Part shown: in pieces, positions 44,424 to 55,023 of the stretch
How positions within the stretch are numbered: the first letter of the stretch is position 1
How the letters are laid out: each line of letters begins with the position of its first letter
NCBI GenBank assembly: GCA_030734395.1
Contig: JAUZTG010000041.1
Coordinates: 434,001-498,000 of the forward strand
Source of the DNA: Sarocladium kiliense
Lineage: Eukaryota; Ascomycota; Sordariomycetes; Hypocreales; Sarocladiaceae
Length of the DNA stretch: 64,000 bases
Direction: 5' to 3'
The notes under the pieces: generated by a model
Databases searched by the model: none
Told to the model about the DNA's origin: nothing
What the model saw: only the letters and a program-made list of their open reading frames with translations
Made by a program: the position numbers and the translations under genes

Positions 44424-46764
44424 TCAACCAGCAGGGTTCCTGCAGGAAAACGGCCTGACAATGGCTTTACTGTAGGACTCGTGCATCGCAGTGATAGAAG
44501 AATAAATTCCGAGGATTGCAGTAACCAGGGCCCCCAAGAAATAAATGGTGTTGAAAATGTTCAGGGGCAACTGCTTGAGGTAGCCACGCCAAAGACGCCG
44601 AATACCGCTGTCCACTCGGCGTACTTCGCCAGTGTTGGGATCGAGGTCTTCGTCCGGGAGTACGGCATCCTTTTGGCAGTTGTAGGCCACGGAGAGGATG
44701 GCCGGGAAGGTATAGCTTTCGGGGTTCTGTTAGCAGGACACTACTACTGCCTGACCAGCTGGACGGGGCAGTCGCTTACCTGAACTGAACAATACAGGCC
44801 GCCCCGAGAAAGCTCGCAAGATAACTGACCTGCGGAACGGCAGCGGCAACAAGGAATGCAAGAGTCCAGTAAACCGGCACTTAAATTCCGTTTGGTCAGC
44901 AGGCATGCCTCGTCATATAGCACAAATCAGGTCAGAGACACGTACCCAGCACCACCCACAGCCATCTCCCGGTCTTGCTGTGCAGCGGTGGCATCTTGAA
45001 GACGTCCTGGAAGATGGTCGAGTAAACGATCTTGATGGCAATGTTGCTGAACAGAAAGGCGGCGATCATGCCCGCGACCATGGCAAGAGAATTCGCGGCG
45101 GCTTGGAAGCGGTAAGCTGTGGCCGGGATGCCTTGGTAGGCAGGGTTGTAGGCGAATTGGCCTTGATCCTCGTAGTAAGCATCTATCTGATCTTGTAGAT
45201 TTTTATGGTACAAAGAGAATCGCTCAGATGAAAGAGAAACACCGTGGGGACTAGAGTGGACTCACCTTGGGCCTTGTAGACGATCACACCCATTAGAATG
45301 TAAATGGTGAAGATGAATGCTTGGGCGCAGCTCAAAGCCTTCCAAAAGTCCCAGCTGTATAGTTAGAGAGCAGCTTGTCAGTTTACCAACTTCAGAGATG
45401 AGTAGCTGAGCAGAAAAGAACAAACTCACGGGCGCCGCATCTCAGCCATGAACTCGTTGAAGATGGTGGCGCCACCAAAAGCACACAAGCCGTTCATGAG
45501 ACCATTGATGCCCACATCCAGATTATCTCCCCGAGGCCACATGACAGATGTCTTGACCGGCCCTTTGGGGATTCCATAGGTGTTGAAGACAGCGTCGTAG
45601 TTAGGAGGGTAATCGTGGACAACAGTCATACTTCACTTCATGTCAATGCTATGCTGTGCTTTTCTTTTCTTTTTCTCGGGACAAGTTCTTCATGAGTGTG
45701 ACTCACGTTATAATCAGAATGACAATATTGCAAAAGACAGCTACGTAAGCGAGAATGCTCAGACGTTGCAGAGTTCGGATCTGACCAAACGCAAAGCCCG
45801 ACAAGGCACAAATGAGCTGCGCCACCACGACTAGAGAATGTTGCTTAGTGGACAGAAGCACCAAGTACATACATGAGAAGTCTTGCGTAGCACGGAAGAG
45901 AACTTACAGCAGATGTAGCCGCTACCACCGCGGCTGACGAGTTGGCCGAGACTCTGGCCCTTGCCGATGATCAACAGGATAACGTTGAGGAAGAACTGAA
46001 AGCTCTGGAGGATGTTGACAATGACACGCCCCCAGTTTCCGAAAACCCGAAAGGCAAGATCACCGTAGTTGCGCAGCGGGTAACGGGTAGAGTCGAGGCC
46101 GAGGAACATCTTCCAGAGCTGCAAGCCGGAGTAGTAGGCCAGGATGCCGAAGAGTGTGAACAAAATCATGCCGGGGCCCCAGCCCATTTGCTGCCACAGT
46201 AGATATCAGTCAACAGTTACCATTCATCATTCTCTATGGTCTGACTGAGGAGAAGTATGTACTTACGGCCAAAGACCACGGCACGCCCCAGGGGCCCAGG
46301 ATATCAGTAGTGATGAGGTAGAACATAGAACCCCAGGTCGCGGTACGGAACGCACGCTGAGCCTGCTCCCATTCCGCCTCCGTGATGCCGTGCCGATCTG
46401 AAGACGACGGAAGAGCGCCAGTGGCGGAATCATTAGCAGAAGACTGTCCCTGAGTGCCGGAGCTGGTAACAGTAGTATCAGTAGTAACAGTAGTAGTGGT
46501 AGTCGTCTCTACGGTATCTCCATCCCCCTGAGACTTCTTCACCTTGCGCTTGACGATGCCGGTGATTTGCGCGTAAAGACTCTCGACGGGCAGATCCTTC
46601 TCGAACTCTCGAGATCTGGCGGCCCACCAGATGTAAGACTCGATGGTAGGGGGGATGCCGTTGTCGTGGGCGTGCCCAACGGTGGGCTTCTCTGCCTCCT
46701 CGGTCATGGAGTTCCTGACGTGGTCAACGGCAAGGCCGACGTCTTGCTTGTCTGAGTTGGTCAT
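44424..46764 (-). CDS. AAAP-family (Avt-type) amino-acid transporter
   Basis: Eight exons: 46764-46267, 46190-45908, 45830-45707, 45630-45430, 45354-45266, 45161-44946, 44879-44780, 44715-44424. Every join keeps frame, for about 600 residues. A hydrophilic N terminus of 145 residues carries a Thr-rich run. About eleven membrane segments follow, beginning TATWGSMFYLITTDILGPWGVPW, a form of the Aa_trans TM1 motif. Later segments include VYKAQGQFAYNPA, corresponding to the conserved GQY/GQF element, and WVVLVPVYW. The exon 6 acceptor was chosen at CAAG before 45161 because it restores this element; an acceptor 30 bases upstream is also in frame and would add ten polar residues. Expected role: proton-coupled amino-acid transport at the plasma membrane or vacuole. 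It fits with the adjacent amine oxidase and peptidase. Confidence 0.85.
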
Positions 46765-47729
46765 GTTGATGTCACCTCAGGATGTAGAAGGATTATTACC
46801 TTTGATTGTCAATTCAAAGAAGAAGGGTTTCTGATGTTAAATAGTTCAAACTTCAATTTAAGATGATGGTGTAAGGGAACTTCTCCGATGGATACGCAAA
46901 CGATGAAAACCTGGGGATATGAGGCCATCTATTTGATATAAATCGAGAACATCTCTTATCGGCAGTAAAAGGCGCCATGCAGCCATCGCTACGAGAACTG
47001 AGAGGAGAACGAAGCGCCGGCCCGGGGGGGTGTATCGGCTCGGGAACGTTTTTCGGCCCGGAGCCAACATCTTCTCCGAGGCTTATCAGTGGGGTCCTCC
47101 TCCGTGCATTACCCTCCCTCCCCGCACTACCACACACATGCTCACCTTACATGCCTGGGATTCAGCCGCTTAACCGTTGGTATATATTGCCTAGTATAGT
47201 GGGTTACGAGCTTCAAAGTGAAATGAAGATGACGATCTCAGGGTTGTGATATTCAATAGTCGGAGAGGGGGTAGGGAAACGGTAAACCGTAAAGGTAAAG
47301 CCTTGCACAGTCCAGTCAACAAACATAAGATGTTCAACTGAGTTAGCGCATATATCAAAAGGTATCTTATCATCCATACAGTACAGTGAGGTTTACTAAT
47401 AACTCTGTTCCCTCATTCCACTCCTTGTGAAAGCCACTTATATGTATCTTGTTTTGACCCCAACCAACACGAGTCATATCATGTAGAACTAAGCATAGGA
47501 CAACATCCCACATAGACCAGTTTCGTTAACGCGCTACTCTATATATAGAGTAGGAACTATAAGTACTTTACTTAATAAATAAGTTATAATATAGCTTATA
47601 ATTAAGCATACTACCTAAGTAAGTATATTAGTTTAATTTAATTTAATAAACCTCTTATTAATAAATATAATTATAATATTATAAATTATTTAAATTATTA
47701 TAATTCTTTTTAATTATTAAGTTAAAGTA
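46765..47729. other. transporter upstream region grading into an AT-rich block
   Basis: From 46765 to about 47520 composition is normal and includes the promoter of the transporter. From about 47540 to 47729 it becomes almost pure A/T, with no frames, and the transposon has inserted at the end of this AT-rich tract. The short frames at 46853-47373 have no family resemblance. Confidence 0.5.
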
Positions 47730-47731
47730 TA

Positions 47732-49591
47732 ACGTGATTGATAAGCGAATGTCCCAGACAAGCGAGTGTCCCACAAATCGATCCTTCTACGCCGCCATCA
47801 TTCAATCAATTGATCTATGACAACCAAACATGCCAGTGCCACATGATGAGGCTAGCATTAATCTAGCACTTCAAGCCCTTCAAAAAGACCCAGGGCTAAG
47901 CGTGCGACGCGCAGCCCAGGTCTACCAGGTGTGTAAGAAGAAGCTGGGCCGCCGTCGACAGGGCATGCAGCCTCGAAGCGATATCATGGCCAATTCGCGG
48001 AAACTATCCGATCTTGAAGAACAGAAGCTAGTTGAGTATATACTCGATCTAGATTCGCGAGGATTTTCTCCTCGAATCAGTGGTGTTGAAGAAATGGCCA
48101 ATCTGTTGCGCATCGACCGCGACGCGTCACCCGTCGGCAAGCGCTGGGCAGGGAATTTTATCAAGCGGCAACCAGAGCTCAAGACGCGTTTATTTCGCAG
48201 ATATGACTACCAGAGGGCTAAATGCGAAGATCCAGTCGCTATAAACGCGTGGTTCCGACTTGTAGCGAACACAATCGCGAAGTATGGCATCCGAACAGAA
48301 GATATCCACAACTTCGACGAGACGGGCTTTATGATGGGCGTTATTGCAAGCGGTATGGTTGTCACAGGCGCAGAAAGGCGTGGGAACCCGAAAAAGGTCC
48401 AGCCTGGAAATCGGGAATGGGTTACAGTCATTCAATCGATCTCTGCGCAGGGCTGGGCAGCGCCGCCGTTCATCGTTGTTGCAGGCCAGTATCACCTCTC
48501 AAGCTGGTATCAAGAAAGCACTCTCCCTAGCAACTGGGCTATCGCAACTACAAAAAACGGCTGGACCGATAATGCCACGGGTCTCCTATGGCTAAAACAC
48601 TTCAACCAACATACAGAGAAGCGATCAAATAGTGCCTATCGTCTTCTGATCCTTGACGGGCATGAAAGCCACCACTCTGCCGAGTTCGAGGCATATTGCA
48701 AGGAGAACAAGGTTATCACGCTCTGCATGCCTCCTCATTCATCTCACCTGCTCCAGCCTCTTGATGTGGGCTGCTTTGGGCCGCTCAAAAAGGCATACGG
48801 TCGAGAAGTAGAACATCTGATCAAATGCTCTATAACACACGTATTAAAGACTGAGTTCCTTGGCGCCTTCCACGCTGCATTCCGAGCCACAATGACCGAA
48901 AGCAATATCAAGGGCGGCTTTAGAGGGGCTGGACTTACCCCTCTAGATGCGGACCATGTGATCTCAAAGCTGGATGTGAAGCTACACACTCCAACGCCTC
49001 CCGAGGGGACTCCGGAGCTTCCCGACCCTTGGGTCTCAAAGACCCCCAAGACGATCAAGGAGACTGAATCTCAGTCCGCCTACCTTGAGAAGCGAATCAG
49101 GAGACACAAGAGTAGCTCCCCAGCATCAATAATTGACGCTATGATGTCAATGACCAAGGGTTTGAAGGCACATCAGCACGAGATGGCGTTATTGAGGATG
49201 GAGGTCCGGGATCTTCGACATGCTAACCACATCCTTAGCCGGCGCCGGAGAGAGAAAAAGACCCGCCTACGTAATGGAGGGACCATGACAGTGGGGGAAG
49301 GTCAAGCATCAATTGATCAGAAGGATATAGATTTGCAGGTAGCAGCTGAATCGTCAAGGAGAGGTGGTCGGGCAAGGTCGGTGCAGCTAGGTGTAAGGCA
49401 TTGTAGTGTGTGCGGGAAGGCCGGCCATAATTTACGAACATGTCAGGCTAAGATAAAGGCATCTGGAGATGAGTATAGCGATTAGTTTGAACTGATCGGA
49501 TGATCAGTTGTGTGTTAATTGAAGATCTTGTTCGTGATGTTGAGATTTATGGGACATTCGCTTGTCTGGGACATTCGCTTATCAATCACGT
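47732..49591 (+). mobile_element. intact pogo/Fot1-like Tc1-mariner transposon (1860 bp)
   Basis: Bounded by TA target duplications (47730-47731 and 49592-49593). Terminal inverted repeats of 42 bp (47732-47773 and 49550-49591) differ at one position. Each begins ACGTGATTGAT and then holds two copies, 17 bp apart, of AAGCGARTGTCCCA, which look like paired transposase-binding sites. One uninterrupted transposase gene fills the interior. Complete ends, an open frame and a target duplication indicate a recent, potentially autonomous insertion that has escaped RIP. It sits in an AT-rich tract between the amino-acid transporter and a Zn2Cys6 regulator. Confidence 0.95.
47830..49485 (+). CDS. pogo/Fot1-family DDD transposase with C-terminal zinc knuckle
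   Basis: Single exon, 551 residues. Domains in order: an N-terminal helix-turn-helix of the psq type (about 8-45), a CENP-B-type second DNA-binding region (about 55-125, with GKRWAGNFIKRQPEL), and the DDE/RNase H-like core with Asp163 (NFDETGF), Asp276 (LILDGHES) and Asp312 (LQPLDVGCF), the DDD triad of the pogo group with a 35-residue second spacing. The C-terminal 150 residues hold a coiled-coil-like stretch and a CCHC zinc knuckle (Cys525, Cys528, His533, Cys538). The enzyme should cut and paste the surrounding element at TA sites. All motifs are intact, so activity is plausible. Expected to be nuclear. Confidence 0.95.
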   Translation: MPVPHDEASINLALQALQKDPGLSVRRAAQVYQVCKKKLGRRRQGMQPRSDIMANSRKLSDLEEQKLVEYILDLDSRGFSPRISGVEEMANLLRIDRDASPVGKRWAGNFIKRQPELKTRLFRRYDYQRAKCEDPVAINAWFRLVANTIAKYGIRTEDIHNFDETGFMMGVIASGMVVTGAERRGNPKKVQPGNREWVTVIQSISAQGWAAPPFIVVAGQYHLSSWYQESTLPSNWAIATTKNGWTDNATGLLWLKHFNQHTEKRSNSAYRLLILDGHESHHSAEFEAYCKENKVITLCMPPHSSHLLQPLDVGCFGPLKKAYGREVEHLIKCSITHVLKTEFLGAFHAAFRATMTESNIKGGFRGAGLTPLDADHVISKLDVKLHTPTPPEGTPELPDPWVSKTPKTIKETESQSAYLEKRIRRHKSSSPASIIDAMMSMTKGLKAHQHEMALLRMEVRDLRHANHILSRRRREKKTRLRNGGTMTVGEGQASIDQKDIDLQVAAESSRRGGRARSVQLGVRHCSVCGKAGHNLRTCQAKIKASGDEYSD

Positions 49592-50060
49592 TATATTAAT
49601 TATTAATTGTTTTTTATCTCAAGCTTTTTAATAAGAGTACATATGAGATAAATATAATTCTAAATTTAAATTAAAACTATATTAATAACTTTCAAAAAGA
49701 ATAATCCTATGTTAATATAATATTTATTAATTTATTTTATCTTATAATTAATTAGTAAATTTTTTAAATTATATTCTTTATTAAGATTTATAATATTTTC
49801 TTTTTAAACAATTAATTATTTCTGCTTATATAAATAATAATAAAAAAGTTATATTTAGGTTACATATATATTATAATTATTTATTTATTTAAATAGCGCG
49901 CTCGCTTATAGGCTGCATCATAATCAAGCACATTTCTTTCTCCAACACCAGGAGAACGCTAACTAACTAGTAAATCCCCACCCCGCACCGGCCTTAGACC
50001 TTATAGGCAAGGATCCCCATCCTTCCTCCTCTCTCCCCCACACACACTTACGCACCAGCA
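49592..50060. other. AT-rich flank, then regulator promoter
   Basis: From 49592 to about 49890 the sequence is nearly all A/T with no frames, matching the tract on the other side of the transposon. From about 49900 it returns to normal composition, with a CT-rich run (about 50018-50045) typical of a fungal core promoter just before the regulator start at 50061. Confidence 0.5.
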
Positions 50061-52721
50061 ATGGCAAGGTAAGCTAGGGGACCTTTTATGCAAGAGGGGA
50101 GGAAGACGGGGGGCGGAGTGTTTATTCCTCAATCGTGCTTCTTGTTTCATCGGACCAGTGTGTCTCACTCGACAACATTACTGCATCAGATGGAGGTACG
50201 AGATCCGTATCAGACGCCTTTGCGACGGCCCAGAGTCCCTGATCGGATGCGGAGGAGAGCTGTGAAAGCGTAACACGTCTCCCGTCCCGCTCAGAAAGAA
50301 GACAAATGCTAAGGAGGTGATCAGATGCCTTCGTTGCCAACACCGCAAGTCCCGGTGCATAGCGACAGCAACGTCCACGTCATGCATCAGTTGTACGCGC
50401 TCGGGCGCAGCATGCTGCTACGAGAATACACTCGACCAAAGGTATCATCATCTACGGCATGCGCCGCCGAAGCTTCTCATGTCGCCGTCAACCGCGCAGG
50501 CTAAGCGATTCCTTGTCCAGATCACATTCAGTTCCGTCGCCGTCGAGGGTTTTACCATCGCCTACAGAAGCTAGTGCTAGTGATGGCGATGTTTCTCGAG
50601 GAAGAGAGATCCCCATCTCATCGTTCATCATCACGACGACCACCACCACTACTGCGAATGACTTCCCAGATCTGATTTTTGGTGATATATATTCCTCCGG
50701 TAAGATCTTGACTCACTTGATGAACCCAGTCGGGGTGCTGCTCACACTCCCAGCTGACCGTGGTGGGTTCGATGACGTTCTTCGTCAACTACGGCGATCC
50801 ATTCTCCGGGAGCATGATGGCGAGGCAAGTCTTCCTCCATTCACACTATAACCCTTCTCCGTCTGTTCATCTGGTTGTTAACACGATAATCAGATTGATT
50901 CTCTCTCGACCCCCAAACGGTATGGACAGCAAAGACCACCAACAGATCAAGCTCTCCTAGAACAAGCCTGGAATGCTTTCCCTCCGCGCCACATCGCCGA
51001 CTTCCTTCTCCGCGCCTGCATGGTCTCCGGCACAGACTTCATGTTCTACTTTCCCCAACAGCTCTTCAAGCAGCAGATCGTCGAGTTCTACAACAACCAG
51101 GCGTCCAGTCTCCGCTACGACAGCGACTTCCTCTGCAAAGGCCTCATCTCCTTCGCTCTCGGTGTCGATTTCTCCGGGCCTCTACTGGCGCCGGATACCG
51201 TGGGACGTAACAGCAGCAAGACCGCGGCGGGACTCCGGTTCTACAACGCCGCCCGTAAGCTGGTGCCCGATATGCTCACGAGTCCTACCGTCGACTCGGT
51301 GCAGGCGCTGTGTCTGCTCGCGTCCTTCTCTGTTGGTACCGACGCTCGTGGCCTCTGTTACATTTATCTCGGCCATGCGTTGAGGATAGCGGTGTCGTTG
51401 GGTATGCATTTGAAAAGTACCAGCCGCGGGACGACGAAGTTTGAGAATGAGGTTCGCTTACGAACATGGTGGACGGTGTATATGATGGACAGGTAACGGA
51501 AGAAGAGACAGCCTATCATCACATACGACCAAGAGCTGACGCTGTTTATTTAGGCTCACGACTGTCAGACTAGGCTTTCCGGATTCGATATCGGAGGCGG
51601 TGGTGACTGCTGATTTACCGCACAGATTCCTGCCTCTCGACCAGGGGCAGATCTACGACAACTTCGATGTCTTCTCCGCCTTTATTCCGGTGACGAGTAT
51701 ATGGAGGGAGGTTGTTAACGCTCTGTAGGCGATTGATCCATCTGTGGACTCTACAAGGCCAACTGATAGCTGACTGGATCCCAGTCCCACGTTATACCCA
51801 TCCAGTGGTCCTCCTGACCTCGACAGACTGTATCTCCTTGCGGGAAAGCTCAGATCTTGGAAGGCGAAACTCCCTCCAACCTTGCAGCTGCGCGAGATCA
51901 AGAAAAGGTCGAATAATCTCAGATCAGCCATCCATCTTCATCTGCATTACCACCATGCCTGGCTCGTCATGTGTCGCCCCCCTTTGATCTACCATGTCCA
52001 GCGATGCCTGGAGACAGGCTCGACCAGTCAGGGGTTGCGTTGCGCCGAGGACGAGAGACTGTTGATCAACTGGTGTGTCAACGCAGCGGAGGAGATGATA
52101 CGGCTTCTCGAGCTACTCCGGACGAATAACAGCCTGGCCTATCGATCGTACACCGACGTCCAGGGCTGCGTCGCCGCGGCCACGCTGATTCTCCTCTGTG
52201 GGATCATCGAGCGCAAATCAAGTTACGAAGCCATCGTCGATTCCGCAATCTCCTCGTTGTCATGCATCGCCACCAATACAGACAGTTTCCAGTCCGCGTT
52301 GGACTTCATACGCTCGTTCCAAGGCATCACCAACGCGGCGCATGAACGCTGCCGAAAAAAGCCTTCGAGGCATAGCGGCTCTGATTCGAAGCACACTATT
52401 TCAGCCTCCTACGTTACCTGGCTCTCATCCTTTGACAACGAGGAGCAGTATGTACCGCCCTCGCCGCAGGCAACCGAGATACCTCTTCGTACTTCGTTCC
52501 CCCCTGATCTAGGCGGCAGTCATCTCTGGGAAGAATCTGAACCTGGGATCCGGGATGCGCCGTCACAAGAGCCCGTTCTAGAAGAGATGATGATAGAGTC
52601 TCGCATTGCTAGTATGTTTGGTGATTCGACGGAATATGGGTGGAACTCTATCGACTCCTTATCCTCCGCAACAACTCACGGGCTTATGTCCAGTCTAGTC
52701 AATCACGGGGAACGACCTTAG
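50061..52721 (+). CDS. Zn2Cys6 transcription factor with fungal-specific TF domain
   Basis: Six exons: 50061-50068, 50295-50441, 50500-50824, 50894-51492, 51554-51724, 51785-52721, about 728 residues. Exon 1 encodes only Met-Ala-Arg(part); its 226-nt intron restores MARKKTNAKEVIRC ahead of the zinc cluster C-X2-C-X6-C-X8-C-X2-C-X6-C (about residues 14-41). The third intron appears to start with GC (GAG before GCAAGT). The fifth (GTAGGC to CCCAG, 60 nt, branch GCTGAC) removes two in-frame stops, so the gene is intact. An optional 54-nt intron at about 50701-50754 also keeps frame. Exons 4-6 carry the fungal TF domain (ENEVRLRTWWTVYMMDR and later HLHYHHAWLVMCRP). It lies beside a transposon and next to secreted S28 and esterase genes. 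Targets unknown. Confidence 0.78.
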
Positions 52722-52826
52722 CTTTTGTATCGATGGAACACTAAATCGCTTCATTGGCCCATTCTGAGTGGTGTCTAATACAACTAACCCTATTGGTTTC
52801 ATTCGGGCCTTATGGCTAGCTAGAAC

Positions 52827-54557
52827 TCAATGACAGCCTTCATCTGGCCTCTTAAAATCCGCTACCCAAGCCTTCACGACGCGCACGATCTCCTTCTGCG
52901 CCTCAGTAACGGCAGGAGGAGGATATTCTGCCGTATGTTCTTCGTCGTCCGGTATTCCGAAGAGGTCCCATCCATGTCCCGCGCCCTTCATAAGAATCTT
53001 GGGCTCACTCGTGTTGCCCGTCTGCTGCAGGTCCTCCTCCTGGTCCATGTACCCAACAGGCGACATAATACCCCAGTTGTCGAACTGGCCGCCGATATGG
53101 GCCACACGGGGGAACGAGAAGTTACGTCCACCGTAGGAAAGGACCGCCTCCAGATCAGGGTCTGTTTCGATGCCGAAGGCGTGCTTGCAGATCAAGCGGT
53201 TGTAGTCGTCGTCAATCAGGCGAGAGACCAGGGGTTTGAGACCGGCGTCCTTGGGGATATCACCGGTGGGGAGACAGCCCCATTCCGTGCAGTACTGGTA
53301 GGGCCAGGACAGGGCGACGTTGTTCTCGATTGATTTGTCGGTGAAGAATGACGCGGTGGCGTTTGTCCACTGGGAGAAGCACATCTCTTGTGTGTCGTCA
53401 CACAGGGCGATCGTCTTCGAGCGCGCGTAGCCGATGAGGTTCAAGAGATGATTCACGAGATGCTTCTGCTTAGGTTGCCCCCCTTTTTGAATGATACGTT
53501 GGACGTCTTTTTTGAGCGATTTCGTATCGGGGTACTCGATCTTCGTGGAAGTGATGTTGGAGCAGTACTTCTCGAAAGCGCCCGAGTAGAGTCTTGTCAC
53601 CCATTGACGGCTCTGCCACAACCCCATCCCTCCGGCGGTGCTCTGAACCCTGGCCTGCCACTGGCCACCGCCACCCGTGACGGCGAGAGCGAAGTTGCGG
53701 TCATCCCTGACGCCCTCAAGTCCGAAGGCGGATTTGAGCAGATGCTTCGTCTTCTGGTCCTTCGATAACAGGATATTGTCGATGATCTCCACCAGCTGTA
53801 CTTGGATTTCGATGCAGTTCTCCTCGGCGTACTTGCGTATAGGTTCGTAGTACGGCCAGAAGTCGACGACGGGCTCCAGAGCGCTGGAACTCGACACCGC
53901 GCCCCAAATGCTCTCTGGGTACTTCTTCCGAAGCATGGCGACGAGCGCTCCGGCATAGGAACCTCCATACCAGATCCAGGGCGTGTCTTTGGCGTTGAGC
54001 TTCTCGTGCTCGTGCCGAGGGAACTTGGCATGTTCGGCGAAGTAAACCATGTCCGCCATGGCCTGATCAGATGTGTGGAAACGATAATTCTCTGTCGTAA
54101 GGTTCACAGTGGGGAAGCTCTCTCCGTAATACCGGTGCTCGAAAATGACACCCATGCCTCCGGTCGCCTCGGCCAGCATCTTGATGATGCCGTATTGCAG
54201 GAACGACATGGCATACGTGACGGAGGCCTCGGCGCCATTGAGGGCAATTACAGGGCCACCTGGTCGGTAGTAGGTGTCGTCAAAGTAATAGCGGTTGGCA
54301 AATGTACCGTTCGAGTGAGGCTCGTACTTTGGATCATCGTGAAGGTGATCCACAGGGATGCCAAAGTACTGTGCTGGATACTTCTCCGGCAGTACACTGC
54401 CACCGACCTGTGCACTAAAGGAGAGAGAGAGAGATGGTGTTAGCATGTTACGTTGCAGCCCAGGAGGGACTTAGGTAATCGGACAAGAAGGAAGTGCTCA
54501 CGTTGTTGTCTTCAGCATGGCGCAACCTGCGACACAAGTAGATAGAAAAGACTTCAT
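52827..54557 (-). CDS. secreted serine peptidase S28 (prolyl carboxypeptidase-like)
   Basis: Two exons, 54557-54502 and 54414-52827, 547 residues. The first exon encodes a signal peptide (MKSFLSTCVAGCAMLKTTTA). Its 87-nt intron ends in a long CT run before TTTAG. The mature enzyme has the S28 motifs IFEHRYYGES, the nucleophile elbow GGSYAG (Ser171), Asp464 in GQFDNW and His499 in GAGHGWD, a complete triad. Several N-glycosylation sites are present. Family knowledge: fungal S28 enzymes cleave after proline, usually in acidic conditions, and help break down proline-rich peptides outside the cell or in the vacuole. An open frame starting at 54446 would lack the secretion signal and is wrong. It is divergent from the type-B carboxylesterase gene. 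Confidence 0.92.
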
Positions 54558-55023
54558 CGTTTCGGACAATGGTTTCACTCGTTATAACTGTAGGCACAGA
54601 GCCCTTGATTATAGGCCCCATAATCCCGGCGTCTTGAAGAATCAATCTAAATATATATCAGGAGACCTGTGTGTCTGAACGCGGGGAAAACGTGATATCG
54701 GTATCAGCGATGGCCGGATCAGGGATCGCCTATCTCCATGTCCGTCCGTCCCGAAAACCCGGCCCAGGGTTCGATGAGCTATCGGCAGCTTGCCGCCAGC
54801 TGCTTGGTGTTCCGAGAATCCCGCTCCCGCCCCCGCCCCCACCGCCCTCCATCGATACGGACACAGCGGGAACCCTATACCCGGTGCTACACGTATTCTT
54901 CTTTATCTGTGGCAAATCCGCCAGGGCTGCAGGACGATTAGCGAATATGCATGCTGCGATGAAGACTTTACCATCGGCCTTATATCGAGATCTACACGAG
55001 TCAGTGTTGTGTCAAGCGACATC
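54558..55023. promoter_or_regulatory. divergent promoter region, S28 peptidase / carboxylesterase
   Basis: The 466-base spacer between two secreted-enzyme genes. A TATATA-like box lies near 54648-54658, about 95 bases upstream of the S28 start on the minus strand. A C-rich run (54824-54846) lies mid-way. Overlapping short frames are not gene-like. Confidence 0.45.

Noticed and set aside
51721..51784. Two in-frame stops (TAG, TGA) suggesting that the Zn2Cys6 regulator is a RIP pseudogene
   Set aside because: A 60-nt intron with GTAGGC donor, GCTGAC branch site and CCCAG acceptor removes both and keeps frame.
52827..54446. S28 peptidase start at 54446
   Set aside because: That frame begins inside the intron; splicing the exon at 54557-54502 supplies a proper signal peptide.
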